Shown: in pieces, positions 10,004 to 18,036 of the stretch
Layout of the letters: every line of letters starts with the position of its first letter
Position numbering within the stretch: the stretch's first letter is position 1
From: Chelonobacter oris
GTDB taxonomy: Bacteria > Pseudomonadota > Gammaproteobacteria > Enterobacterales > Pasteurellaceae
Assembly: GCF_000772535.1 (NCBI RefSeq)
Contig: NZ_JSUM01000005.1
Span: 55,368 to 119,367 of the forward strand
Length of the DNA stretch: 64,000 bases
Direction of reading: 5' to 3'
Program-made: the position numbers and the translations under genes
Notes under the pieces: model-generated
What the model was told of the DNA's origin: nothing
The model's input: only the letters and a program-made list of their open reading frames with translations
Database searches by the model: none

Positions 10004-10486
10004 ATGGCAGGCGTAAATAAAGTCATTATTGTTGGCAATCTGGGTAACGAACCTGAAATCCGCACTATGCCGAACGGCGAAGCCGTGGCAAATATCAGCG
10101 TGGCAACCAGTGAATCCTGGCGCGACAAAAATACCGGAGAAATGCGTGAAGTGACCGAATGGCACCGTATTGTGCTATACCGCCGTTTAGCCGAAATCGC
10201 CGGCGAATATCTGCACAAAGGCAGTAAAGTCTATGTCGAAGGCCGGTTAAAAACCCGTAAATGGCAGGATCAAAACGGGCAGGATCGCTACACGACCGAG
10301 ATCCAAGGCGACAGCCTGCAAATGCTGGATTCACGCGGCGAGCGTGCGCAAGGCGGCGGTTATGCGCCACAACAGCAATCCGGCGGCTACTCCGCCCCGG
10401 CGGCCTCCCGCCCTGCACCGGCAGCGCAAAAACCGGCAGTCCAGCCTGAACCGCCGATTGATTTTGATGACGATATTCCGTTTTAG
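10004..10486 (+). CDS. ssb: Single-stranded DNA-binding protein SSB
   Basis: Tetrameric single-stranded DNA-binding protein used in replication, repair and recombination. The 160-residue protein has an N-terminal OB fold (about 1-110, including [19 protein letters not shown]), a Gln/Gly/Pro/Ala-rich linker, and the acidic tip DDDIPF that recruits partner enzymes. GAGG upstream of the ATG at 10004 supports the start. It diverges from uvrA. The foreign island begins within about 150 bp of its stop codon. Confidence 0.98.
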   Translation: MAGVNKVIIVGNLGNEPEIRTMPNGEAVANISVATSESWRDKNTGEMREVTEWHRIVLYRRLAEIAGEYLHKGSKVYVEGRLKTRKWQDQNGQDRYTTEIQGDSLQMLDSRGERAQGGGYAPQQQSGGYSAPAASRPAPAAQKPAVQPEPPIDFDDDIPF

Positions 10487-10569
10487 CCCTGATAAATATT
10501 AATTTGTAATCTTTTAGGTTTGGTTTGTTTTAAAAAAGACATATAAATTAATAGGTTAAGTTAATAAAT

Positions 10570-10608
10570 AGCCCTCTTTTGTCTGTAAAGATACTAGAGG
10601 GCTTTTTA
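10570..10608 (+). terminator. Rho-independent terminator after ssb
   Basis: An 8-bp stem (AGCCCTCT at 10570-10577, AGAGGGCT at 10596-10603) with an 18-nt loop is followed by a T run. It lies 84 bp after the ssb stop. It is probably the ssb terminator and a backbone element, which would place the left island boundary just to its right. Confidence 0.8.
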
Positions 10609-10671
10609 TTGCCTAAAAAATGTGTGATTATTAGAATTCGTATATTATTATTTTTGTAAACCTGTAGGTTT
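10609..10671 (+). promoter_or_regulatory. Putative promoter and palindrome upstream of the recombinase operon
   Basis: TTGCCT (10609-10614), 17 bp, TAGAAT (10632-10637) is a plausible sigma-70 promoter reading into the recombinase genes. Downstream is the palindrome AAACCTGTAGGTTT (10658-10671, six-base arms, 2-nt centre), which could be an operator or a recombinase-binding site. If the promoter is real, it may lie partly in backbone DNA. Confidence 0.35.
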
Positions 10672-10703
10672 TTAAGTTTTGTAATTGTAAAGATGTGGCT
10701 TGA

Positions 10704-11879
10704 ATGAGAATCGTAACTGTAAGTCATAGATCAGGTGATTTATTGCCAATACTTTTGGATGGTGATGGTTTGCCGATTCCCTCTCCAAATGAATTTCTGT
10801 TGAGTCGAAGAAACTTAAGTACAAACACGCTAATCAGGAATCTTCGAGAGTTGTCTGTTTTGTATCGATGGCTGGAGGACAGACAAATCGATCTGAGAGC
10901 AAGGCTGAAAATTGGCACACTATTCACAGAGGCTGAATTCAGTGGTGGTCTGATAGAGTTTCTAAGAAAAGATATGGAATCTGAAGATAAGGTTGTCTCG
11001 CCTCATACATTCAATAATCGATTAGCAACGATCCGACAGTACTTCGTATGGGAGCTCGATGTTTATATTTCATCTTTACCACTAAGTGATTCCCAATATG
11101 AGGTTCTTCAGGCTGCAAGGAAGCGCCTAATGGGATGGATTGATCGAGCCTTTATAAATACTCCAAGGGCTGGAAGTATTTCGAGGAAGTCTCTAACCAA
11201 TGACGAAGCCGAGTTCTTACTCCAGTGTCTGAATCCTGAAAGTCCAGATTCGTTTGCGCATTTCGAGCCTGTTAAATTTAGAAACTTCGCGGCGGTGTCT
11301 CTGATGCTTAATTGCGGACTTCGCCCTGGGGAATTGCTTAGTTTGCGTGTAGAGGATATTCAGATTGGCTCGATCTCGTCGGTGACTGTTAAAAGAAGGT
11401 CCCCGGACCCGCTCGACAAGAGAAAACCAAGACCCAGTGTCAAGCGCAATGGCAGGGTATTGCCTTTAGAAGGACATCACTTTGTGCGAATGCTGGATCG
11501 CTACATAGTTGAGTGGAGGGAGATTTTGGAGCAGAAATCGAGCAGTGAAACCGACTATTTGATCTTAAGTGATGAAGGCGACCCTCTGTCTCATTCGTCT
11601 CTTACGCAACTTTTTTCTCGTCTACGGAGTGAATATTCTGGTTTGCTTCCGGAGATTCTTACACCTAAATCTCTGAGGCATACCTTTTCTAGCCGTATGG
11701 AACAGGTACTTAGGGCGGCAGGCATGGAAGAGGATAGAAGGAAGCAAGCCTTGGCTATGTTGCGAGGAGACTCAAGTTTGGAGTCCCAATCTGTGTATAT
11801 CGCTCAAGAGGTTGAAGAGCAGGCTCGTCGGGCACTTTCTGACTATCAAAAGAAATTGATTACAGGGTTCAATAAATGA
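10704..11879 (+). CDS. Tyrosine recombinase, first of trio (GinA-like)
   Basis: Tyrosine recombinase of 391 residues expected to act with the next two recombinases in moving the island. The N-terminal half is a SAM-like core-binding domain (about 30-150). The catalytic half has R207 (CGLRPGELL), R325-H326 (SLRHTFSS) and a likely nucleophile Y365 (SQSVYIAQ). Two usual histidines are replaced: the first of H-x-x-R is K322, and the one before the tyrosine (normally LGHSS) is D356. A strong ribosome site is not visible. The stop overlaps the next start by 4 bp (ATGA). Assignment to GinA rests on position, size and operon structure. Confidence 0.88.
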   Translation: MRIVTVSHRSGDLLPILLDGDGLPIPSPNEFLLSRRNLSTNTLIRNLRELSVLYRWLEDRQIDLRARLKIGTLFTEAEFSGGLIEFLRKDMESEDKVVSPHTFNNRLATIRQYFVWELDVYISSLPLSDSQYEVLQAARKRLMGWIDRAFINTPRAGSISRKSLTNDEAEFLLQCLNPESPDSFAHFEPVKFRNFAAVSLMLNCGLRPGELLSLRVEDIQIGSISSVTVKRRSPDPLDKRKPRPSVKRNGRVLPLEGHHFVRMLDRYIVEWREILEQKSSSETDYLILSDEGDPLSHSSLTQLFSRLRSEYSGLLPEILTPKSLRHTFSSRMEQVLRAAGMEEDRRKQALAMLRGDSSLESQSVYIAQEVEEQARRALSDYQKKLITGFNK

Positions 11880-13474
11880 ATTTGCTCTTGCATAAAGCGC
11901 CCCAGATTTCTGACTCTGCGCTAGAGTTACCCTCTCAATTTTTTACTCGAGAGGGTGTAAAAGTTGAGATTACTGGTGATAGATGGACATTTCCTCTTCT
12001 GTATCGGCATAGCAGGCTTGATTTTTCTCGAGTTGAAAACGACACGCTTAAAACTTCGATTAAGCGCTGTATTATTGATCAGGCATCAAGGGTGTCAACT
12101 CATGCAGGGTGCCAGTACTGGAGTGATATATCCGCTGCAATAGTCTCTCGCCAAAAAAAGCACTCCTTGTTGCCCGACATTTCCGCTGATGAATTTCAAG
12201 AACGTCTGATTGCTGTAATGGAAGAGGCAATCAGTCAGGCGCGAAATAAGCACAGGCTGTGGGCGTTGTACCGGCCAATTCAGTGGTACATCTGGTGCTC
12301 TGAAAACTATTCGGAGCTCGGGTTCTCGATAGCCTATGCACAAGAGCTCGATTCTCTAGAAATTCCAGGCAACCCTAAGGGTGAGGCGGTTCGTCAGGAA
12401 GATCCAGAATGTGGGCCGTTGCATAGGACGCTGGAGCTTCAGCCTATAATCAATGCGCTTAAGCAGGATCAAAGTAAAGTCTACGAGCATTTGCAGCAAA
12501 AAACAGCTGTGGCTCTATCTATAGCTTTTGGCCGAAACCCCGCGAATTTAACATTTTTAAAAGAAACTGATTTAGTTGACCTGACACCGGGTTCATCGCC
12601 ACCGTGTTATGTCTTGAAAATGCCAAGAATAAAGAAAAGGCAGTTGGCTCCAAGGGATGACATGATCGATGAGTATTTAGAGCCTGAGATCGCAAAGCAC
12701 GTTTTGGAGCTTATAGATGCGTCCAGGCATAGGAAGCTTCTAATTGAGGTAGATGGAAAGGCAGTAGAAGTCACCAGACCTCTATTTATAAACCCCAGAA
12801 AAAATGCTTATGCGATTGATTCAAAGCGTTGGGATGAGGCTTATAACATGCTGTCCACTGGGATAGCGAACCTTGTGAAAGCTTTTATAAAACGTCACAA
12901 CATTATCTCGCCGCTTACTGGCGAATTATTGCATGTCACGCCAAGGCGGCTGCGATATACCTTGGCAACTGGGCTGGCTGCTGAGGGAATCAGTAAGCGT
13001 GAGCTGGCCAGAATACTGGACCATACAGATACCCAGCACGTGAATGTCTATTTTGAGATGGCTGGAAAAATAGTTGAACACCTAGACAAAGCAACCGCGA
13101 AAGGTTTCTCGAAGTACCTCAATTTTTTCAAAGGCAGGCTAATCGATAGTGATGAAGATGCTGTCAATGGTGAGCGAGATGACAAGCATCTAACGTTTGT
13201 AGATGATCAGAATCCTGCTGATCAAGCTGATATTGGCGTGTGTGGTGAATCTAGCGTCTGCCACCTTGATCCCCCCTACTCATGTTATTTGTGCCCCAAG
13301 TTTCAGCCATATCGTCATGCTGATCATGAGCATGTCTTGGAGTGCCTGCTGGCCGGTCGCGAAGAGCGTTTGAAGAAGTACGAGAATGCGCGATTGGGCA
13401 TGCAGCTCGATGAGGTAATCGCAGCGGTCGCACAAGTAGCCAAACTCTGTGAGGAAGGGGGGCATCATGTCTGA
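11876..13474 (+). CDS. Tyrosine recombinase, second of trio (GinB-like)
   Basis: Divergent tyrosine recombinase of 532 residues. The catalytic region lies at about 205-400. R220 (FGRNPANL) sits in box I, R360 in TPRRLRYTLAT, H383 in ILDHTDTQ, and Y392 (NVYFEM) is the probable nucleophile. After the catalytic domain comes a C-terminal cysteine/histidine cluster with C456, C462, C470, C473, H481, H484 and C490, likely a zinc-binding element. It overlaps the first recombinase by 4 bp and the third by 8 bp, so the operon is translationally coupled. Confidence 0.85.
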   Translation: MNLLLHKAPQISDSALELPSQFFTREGVKVEITGDRWTFPLLYRHSRLDFSRVENDTLKTSIKRCIIDQASRVSTHAGCQYWSDISAAIVSRQKKHSLLPDISADEFQERLIAVMEEAISQARNKHRLWALYRPIQWYIWCSENYSELGFSIAYAQELDSLEIPGNPKGEAVRQEDPECGPLHRTLELQPIINALKQDQSKVYEHLQQKTAVALSIAFGRNPANLTFLKETDLVDLTPGSSPPCYVLKMPRIKKRQLAPRDDMIDEYLEPEIAKHVLELIDASRHRKLLIEVDGKAVEVTRPLFINPRKNAYAIDSKRWDEAYNMLSTGIANLVKAFIKRHNIISPLTGELLHVTPRRLRYTLATGLAAEGISKRELARILDHTDTQHVNVYFEMAGKIVEHLDKATAKGFSKYLNFFKGRLIDSDEDAVNGERDDKHLTFVDDQNPADQADIGVCGESSVCHLDPPYSCYLCPKFQPYRHADHEHVLECLLAGREERLKKYENARLGMQLDEVIAAVAQVAKLCEEGGHHV

Positions 13475-15476
13475 TGGTCGCTCTAATCGCAAGGCCAAGG
13501 TCGTCCCTTTCGTTGATCGTCTTGAGCGTGACAGGAATGAAAATCTCAACTCTTTAGTCAGCAAAGCAAAGCTAATGAAGCTGGAAGGGTTTGAGTCGGT
13601 TGTTTGGGAGGACCCCGAGTGGCAAGTCGATGCAGGTCGCCTAGTCAAGTTAACTGGTAAAAATACGAAATCAGCCTCTTTTGGTTTTTTGCTATCTCCG
13701 AAGCTGGGTTCAGCGCCACTAGACGGTTGCTGGGAGCTGGTTGCCAAAGCATTGTTTGTTCTCAGGTTCCACAGAAAATATCAATCAGCACCGAATCAGC
13801 GCAGTTTCATTACCGCTATTGGATATGTCTCATTTGCAGCTAAACAGTTAGGGCAGGAATTAGTTGGGCTTACGCCAGAGGCTCTGGATAATGCGTCTGG
13901 TTTAATTTCAAAACACTACAGTGAAACCACTGCCTACAACCTTCACAAGCATGTTGCAGAGTTCGCAGCGCATTGTGATTCGAATGGTCTATGTCGGGTT
14001 TTATTTCAGTACAAATACGCCAAAATGAAGCGTCCCGCGAGCACGGGAGGGATAAATCACAAAAGGTTGGATGATCCAGAGGCTCTGGATACGAAGTCGG
14101 ACAAACTTGTCGATCCCGCTGTGTTTCGAGTCATTGGCGAACTCTACTTAAACGTTCCCAAAGAGCATAAGTATCGCTTCTATATTCTGATGTTGACGCT
14201 ACTTGCTTGCACAGGAAGGCGATTCAGTGAGATTTCACTATTACCAAATCAGCAATTGTCTTCTGATGAAGAGGGGATTGCCTATATCGAATACTTTCCG
14301 CGGAAGGCAAGTCATGGTGACGTTTTCACACCTAAGCGTAGACTTTACTTGCCGTCAGAAGTGACCCCCATCGTTGGTGATGTGCTCGTTGAGTTAGCGG
14401 AAATTACATTTGAAGCGCGTTTAACAGCGGAAGAAATTCACAAAGTTGGTGAGCCTGATCTAAGGTTTCTGGATGGCATACCTGAAGATAAAAAGCTCTA
14501 CGCGGCTGATTTAACTGAATTGGGGATCAGTCATACTCTTTTGGGCACAACTGGCTGGCTCAGGAAGCAAAACCTCGCGTGGCCAGATCATAGCGCATTA
14601 ACCAAGCAGGGAATTAAGCCTGCAAACCCCATTTTTTACACTTACAAAAGTGGATTGGTTGAATACTGTTTCCGTGATTTCTCGGAAGCATATTTATCGG
14701 CTCTCCATACGGATCAATTTGGCAAAGAATACTACCTAAAAGATCTTTTATTCATTCGTTCTCTTGGACTTTCCAGCGGAAGCTACGCTCATTGGCTGGC
14801 CACAAGTTGTAGCCAGTCCATGTTTACTACCTTTCTCCGATATTTCCCCGCGCTTGCCGCCGAGTACGCATCCAGCAGTATCGAGGTGAACTTCACCAGT
14901 CACCACTTTCGTCACACGCTTAATACCCTGCTTGATGAGGGCGGGTTAAGTGACCTGCTGCAAACTGAATGGTTTGGTCGAACTAACCCAAGAGATACCA
15001 AAGCCTATCAGCATACATCCCGCGAAAAACGAGCACTGATGCTCCGTGACGACATCAAAAAAGGTCTGGTTGGAGGCCAGTTAGCTGAGCAAATCAAAGT
15101 GGTTCCGGTAGAAGTCCAAGATGCCATTCTGAAAGCGCGAATTCAGGCCGTACATGATGTCGGCACGGGTATCTGTATCCACAATTTCTCTCAGACACCC
15201 TGCGAGCGCCATTTGCAATGCTCGGCGGACTGCAAAGACTATGTGTGGGCTAAGGATGATAAGGGGCGTCTGGACGAGCAGAAGCGCCAGTATGCCCTTA
15301 CTGCGCTGGCACGAAAAAATGCTGAAAAGCAGTTGGATAGCGCCAAGCCGAAAAAGAGTGCCGACTGGCTGGCACACAACGATAAAAAACTTAAAACACT
15401 GGCTTTCCAACTGGCCGACAACGGGGTGGAGCACTTTGATCCCGAACAATATTTACACGAGGTAGAGCATGGTTAA
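13467..15476 (+). CDS. Tyrosine recombinase, third of trio (GinC-like)
   Basis: The largest recombinase, 669 residues from the ATG at 13467. A GTG 18 bp upstream is possible, but GAGGAAGGGG directly before 13467 favours the ATG. The catalytic half has R251 (CTGRRFSE), then H479-x-x-R482 with H483 (SHHFRHTLN), and Y514 (TKAYQHTS) as nucleophile. The position before the tyrosine is R505 rather than histidine. A C-terminal cluster (C570, H572, C579, C585, C589) resembles a zinc ribbon. It overlaps the neighbouring genes on both sides. Confidence 0.85.
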   Translation: MSDGRSNRKAKVVPFVDRLERDRNENLNSLVSKAKLMKLEGFESVVWEDPEWQVDAGRLVKLTGKNTKSASFGFLLSPKLGSAPLDGCWELVAKALFVLRFHRKYQSAPNQRSFITAIGYVSFAAKQLGQELVGLTPEALDNASGLISKHYSETTAYNLHKHVAEFAAHCDSNGLCRVLFQYKYAKMKRPASTGGINHKRLDDPEALDTKSDKLVDPAVFRVIGELYLNVPKEHKYRFYILMLTLLACTGRRFSEISLLPNQQLSSDEEGIAYIEYFPRKASHGDVFTPKRRLYLPSEVTPIVGDVLVELAEITFEARLTAEEIHKVGEPDLRFLDGIPEDKKLYAADLTELGISHTLLGTTGWLRKQNLAWPDHSALTKQGIKPANPIFYTYKSGLVEYCFRDFSEAYLSALHTDQFGKEYYLKDLLFIRSLGLSSGSYAHWLATSCSQSMFTTFLRYFPALAAEYASSSIEVNFTSHHFRHTLNTLLDEGGLSDLLQTEWFGRTNPRDTKAYQHTSREKRALMLRDDIKKGLVGGQLAEQIKVVPVEVQDAILKARIQAVHDVGTGICIHNFSQTPCERHLQCSADCKDYVWAKDDKGRLDEQKRQYALTALARKNAEKQLDSAKPKKSADWLAHNDKKLKTLAFQLADNGVEHFDPEQYLHEVEHG

Positions 15477-15945
15477 GCGCTTCAGACGCATGTCCGACAG
15501 TGACATCAATACAATCGTTGCCGATTTGGATCGCTGGGCGTTGGGTGAGCTTGGATCAAAACTCACCTGGGCGGTGCTAGAAGAGCGCTTTGGCTTTAGT
15601 CGCCAGTCGCTCCAGGCCAAATCACAAATAAAAGCTGCGTACGATAACGCGAAACGAGCACTGTCGGGCGGATTGGTGAAAACCAAAGAGCAGGCCACCA
15701 AAGAGGCCGAAGAGCTTCAGATAGAGGTAGAACGCCTCAAGGCGGAGCTAGAGGCCTACAAGCGAAAGGAAGAGCAATGGCTGCGCCGCTGGCAGCAAAT
15801 CGCCTTTCATGTGCGGCAGAAAGGCATACAGATGGCTAGCGTTGATAAGGTCCCGCCAGAAGGGGCTGATCTGCCCTCTAATACTGAAACCGCGCAGATT
15901 CTCCGGCCGTTTGATAAAGAGATACCGCCATCTGGAAGGGTTTAG
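15469..15945 (+). CDS. Small HTH/coiled-coil protein of the recombinase operon (GinD-like)
   Basis: Protein of 158 residues in the fourth position of the recombinase operon, overlapping the third recombinase by 8 bp. The N-terminal part (about 10-60, with LEERFGFSRQSLQ) looks like a helix-turn-helix. Residues 70-105 form a heptad-rich coiled coil (EELQIEVERLKAELEAYKRK). In GInts the equivalent small protein is required together with the three integrases. Tn554-type TnpC proteins are an analogous alternative. The function is inferred from context, and no enzyme motif is visible. Confidence 0.7.
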   Translation: MVKRFRRMSDSDINTIVADLDRWALGELGSKLTWAVLEERFGFSRQSLQAKSQIKAAYDNAKRALSGGLVKTKEQATKEAEELQIEVERLKAELEAYKRKEEQWLRRWQQIAFHVRQKGIQMASVDKVPPEGADLPSNTETAQILRPFDKEIPPSGRV

Positions 15946-15968
15946 TAGATACTAGTCTGGAAAAGTTA

Positions 15969-15999
15969 AACTTGACAAAACTTGACTGCTGCATATACT
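15969..15999 (+). promoter_or_regulatory. Promoter with repeated operator-like element, leaderless start
   Basis: TTGACA (15972-15977), 16 bp, TATACT (15994-15999) is a strong sigma-70 match. Initiation about 7 bases after the -10 would fall on or beside the A of the ATG at 16006, giving a leaderless mRNA. AACTTGAC occurs twice (15969-15976 and 15979-15986) across the -35, 10 bp apart, and could be the operator for the HTH protein encoded downstream. Confidence 0.6.
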
Positions 16000-16005
16000 T
16001 CGCGC

Positions 16006-17151
16006 ATGCAAAAAAGACTAAATACAGATAAAGCACAGCAGGCAATCGATAAGGCAGGCTTAACCCAAACTGCCGTCGCTGATGCTCTAGGCGTAACCAA
16101 AGAAGCCGTTTCCCAATGGCTTTTGCACAAGTCTTTTCCCCGACCTAACAAACTACTTCAGTTAGGCAAGTTGTTAAATCTTGCTTTTGATGATTTGATC
16201 ATCAAGGAAGATCCGCATGCCCCGAAGGTGGCATTCCGCAAAATGCGCGGTACCAAAACCAAGGATCACCATATCGAAAAAGCGCAAGAGATTGGTCGTT
16301 TTCTCCGTCATCTCGTGCCCTGTCTGCCGTTTGATACCTTTGAGATGCCGCCGGTGCTTAAGTCTCCGAGTTGTGATTACGACTACCTTCGCACGGTTAC
16401 AGCGAAAGTCAGAGAAGACATAAATCTTGGCCCAATAGAGTGTGTGGATTTTACGCACCTGATTCGCCGCTTCAGTGAGCTACAGGCCGTTGTGGTTCCC
16501 GTTATGTGGGGAGCAAAGCAGCGGCATGAAAATGCGGTGCACATACACCTTCCTGACTCGGGAAGCACATGGGTTTACCTGAATCTGGATACCAATATTC
16601 ATGACTTCAAGTTCTGGATGGCGCATGAGTTGGGACACTGTCTTTCGCCAAGCCTTGAGGGTGATGATGCTGAAGATTTTGCCGATGCGTTCGCCGCGAG
16701 CTTGCTTTACCCTCATGAGTTGGCGGAGCAGGCATACGCCTCAATCATGTCGCAAGTCTCTCCTGCGGCCAAAATTGCACATGTCATCGGTTTGGCTGAT
16801 CAGTTAACCATATCGCCTTGGACAGTGATTGGGCAGGTGAATAAATATGCCGAGTCCGCAGGGCAGCCTCAAATACAGCTCAGCAAATCGGCTTTCCCTG
16901 GTGCGGTGACCAACTTCAATAAGAAGTATAAGAACCTCAGCGAAGCCCTGTTTGGCAATACCGAGCTCGACGAACACGGCCACCCAAGCGCCCGTGACTA
17001 TATTGAAAAGGCAGAAGGTGCTTTCGAAACCCCATTTTTTGACTTGCTCCGGAAATACCTGAAAGAGCACGATAAGGGGCCAGGTTATGTTCAAACTGTG
17101 CTGGATATGCCACTCCTCGATGCCCGGAGTATCCACGCAGAGTTGATCTGA
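16006..17151 (+). CDS. XRE-family HTH regulator fused to ImmA/IrrE-type metallopeptidase
   Basis: Protein of 381 residues combining a Cro/CI-type helix-turn-helix (about 8-62, with LTQTAVADALGVTKEAVSQW) and a zinc-protease domain of the ImmA/IrrE family. HELGH spans 207-211 and a downstream acidic segment (EDFADAFAASLLYP) supplies the likely third ligand. Such proteins cleave repressors or act as antitoxins. The start is the ATG at 16006. A TTG 24 bp upstream would lie inside the promoter. Its stop shares one base with the next start, a PIN-domain protein, so the two probably form a toxin-antitoxin-like pair with this protein as autorepressor. Confidence 0.85.
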   Translation: MQKRLNTDKAQQAIDKAGLTQTAVADALGVTKEAVSQWLLHKSFPRPNKLLQLGKLLNLAFDDLIIKEDPHAPKVAFRKMRGTKTKDHHIEKAQEIGRFLRHLVPCLPFDTFEMPPVLKSPSCDYDYLRTVTAKVREDINLGPIECVDFTHLIRRFSELQAVVVPVMWGAKQRHENAVHIHLPDSGSTWVYLNLDTNIHDFKFWMAHELGHCLSPSLEGDDAEDFADAFAASLLYPHELAEQAYASIMSQVSPAAKIAHVIGLADQLTISPWTVIGQVNKYAESAGQPQIQLSKSAFPGAVTNFNKKYKNLSEALFGNTELDEHGHPSARDYIEKAEGAFETPFFDLLRKYLKEHDKGPGYVQTVLDMPLLDARSIHAELI

Positions 17152-17702
17152 TGCCGCAATCGAAAATCCTCGTTGATACCAACGCCTACCTAAGGTTAGC
17201 CAAAACCATACGCCCCTTACTGTTTGTGCCCTTTGGTGACAACGTGTATTGCCTGTACATCCTGCCTGAACTGAATGACGAGCTGGGTACCAGAAAACTG
17301 CAAAGTAAGTTCCCATGGGTGGATGACGAGGAATTCGCGGAGAATCGCAAACACTTCCCCCAAATCGGCAAGAGGCAAAAGAAATCCATTCAGCAAACCT
17401 TCGAATATGTCTGGGATCATGTGCAAACCGAATTGCCCGGGCCGTCCCGTGTAGACGCCTGGTATATCGCCTATGCATTGGAGTTGGGGGTTCCGGTCGT
17501 GACGGACGATCAGGATATGACTGAGTTGGCCAAAGCCTTCGATGCGCAAGTCATGCCGACCTTAGAACTGCTTAAGATCATGCTGGACTGCGGCCATACG
17601 GACATGAAAACCATCAATGGTCTGGCCGAATACTGGAAATACTTTTCAGACATGCCAGCCAACTTCAAGGCAGATTACCAGCGCCTGTTTGGTGATCAAT
17701 AA
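17151..17702 (+). CDS. PIN-like domain protein, probable toxin partner
   Basis: Protein of 183 residues with a PIN-nuclease pattern: D9 (ILVDTNAYL), acidic E40/E44 after the first strand, D102 (SRVDAWYIAYAL) and D119/D120/D122 (VVTDDQDM). PIN domains usually are Mg-dependent RNases, and related proteins next to XRE/ImmA genes are annotated as DUF4411. It overlaps the upstream gene by one base, the arrangement of a type II toxin-antitoxin pair. Toxicity and RNA target are unknown. No gene lies in the 97 bp before the next HTH gene. Confidence 0.75.
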   Translation: MPQSKILVDTNAYLRLAKTIRPLLFVPFGDNVYCLYILPELNDELGTRKLQSKFPWVDDEEFAENRKHFPQIGKRQKKSIQQTFEYVWDHVQTELPGPSRVDAWYIAYALELGVPVVTDDQDMTELAKAFDAQVMPTLELLKIMLDCGHTDMKTINGLAEYWKYFSDMPANFKADYQRLFGDQ

Positions 17703-17721
17703 GCCTGAAAACCGTTCTTAC

Positions 17722-17749
17722 TTGATCTACCTCCCAGATCCTATATACT
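17722..17749 (+). promoter_or_regulatory. Promoter of the restriction operon
   Basis: TTGATC (17722-17727), 16 bp, TATACT (17744-17749) lies 50 bp before the HTH gene that opens the type I restriction operon. The -10 and spacer length are the same as those before the XRE/ImmA gene. Confidence 0.5.
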
Positions 17750-17799
17750 GACAGTCTTGTACTTTTCCGACACCTCCGACATAGCTGAGATATCTCGTC

Positions 17800-18024
17800 A
17801 TGAGTGACCCCATATTGACCATCAAAGACGTGGCCGATTACCTCAAGGTGAATGAACGGACCATATACCGGTTGGCTGCAAGCAGCGAATTACCGGGCTT
17901 TAAAGTGGGTAACTCCTGGCGATTCAAACAGAGCGAGCTGGAGCAATACATCGCCGCCCAGCACAACCGCGCCGGTGTCAGCGAAGCAATGAAATCACCA
18001 AACAGTAAATCAGAAGATAACTAG
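17800..18024 (+). CDS. Excisionase-type helix-turn-helix protein at head of restriction operon
   Basis: Protein of 74 residues made almost entirely of one MerR/excisionase-type winged helix: ILTIKDVADYLKVNERTIYR, then GFKVGNSWRFKQSELEQYI. Small proteins of this kind often precede hsdM in type I operons and may set restriction timing. An alternative is a recombination directionality factor for the island, but its distance from the integrases and closeness to hsdM (12 bp) favour a regulatory role. Confidence 0.75.
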   Translation: MSDPILTIKDVADYLKVNERTIYRLAASSELPGFKVGNSWRFKQSELEQYIAAQHNRAGVSEAMKSPNSKSEDN

Positions 18025-18036
18025 GAATCCGGCCCC

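Noticed and set aside
10487..10703. Direct repeats marking exact island ends, compared with 28500-28700
   Set aside because: Only short AT-rich matches (such as ATTAATA) were visible, which are expected by chance. No attachment site could be supported.
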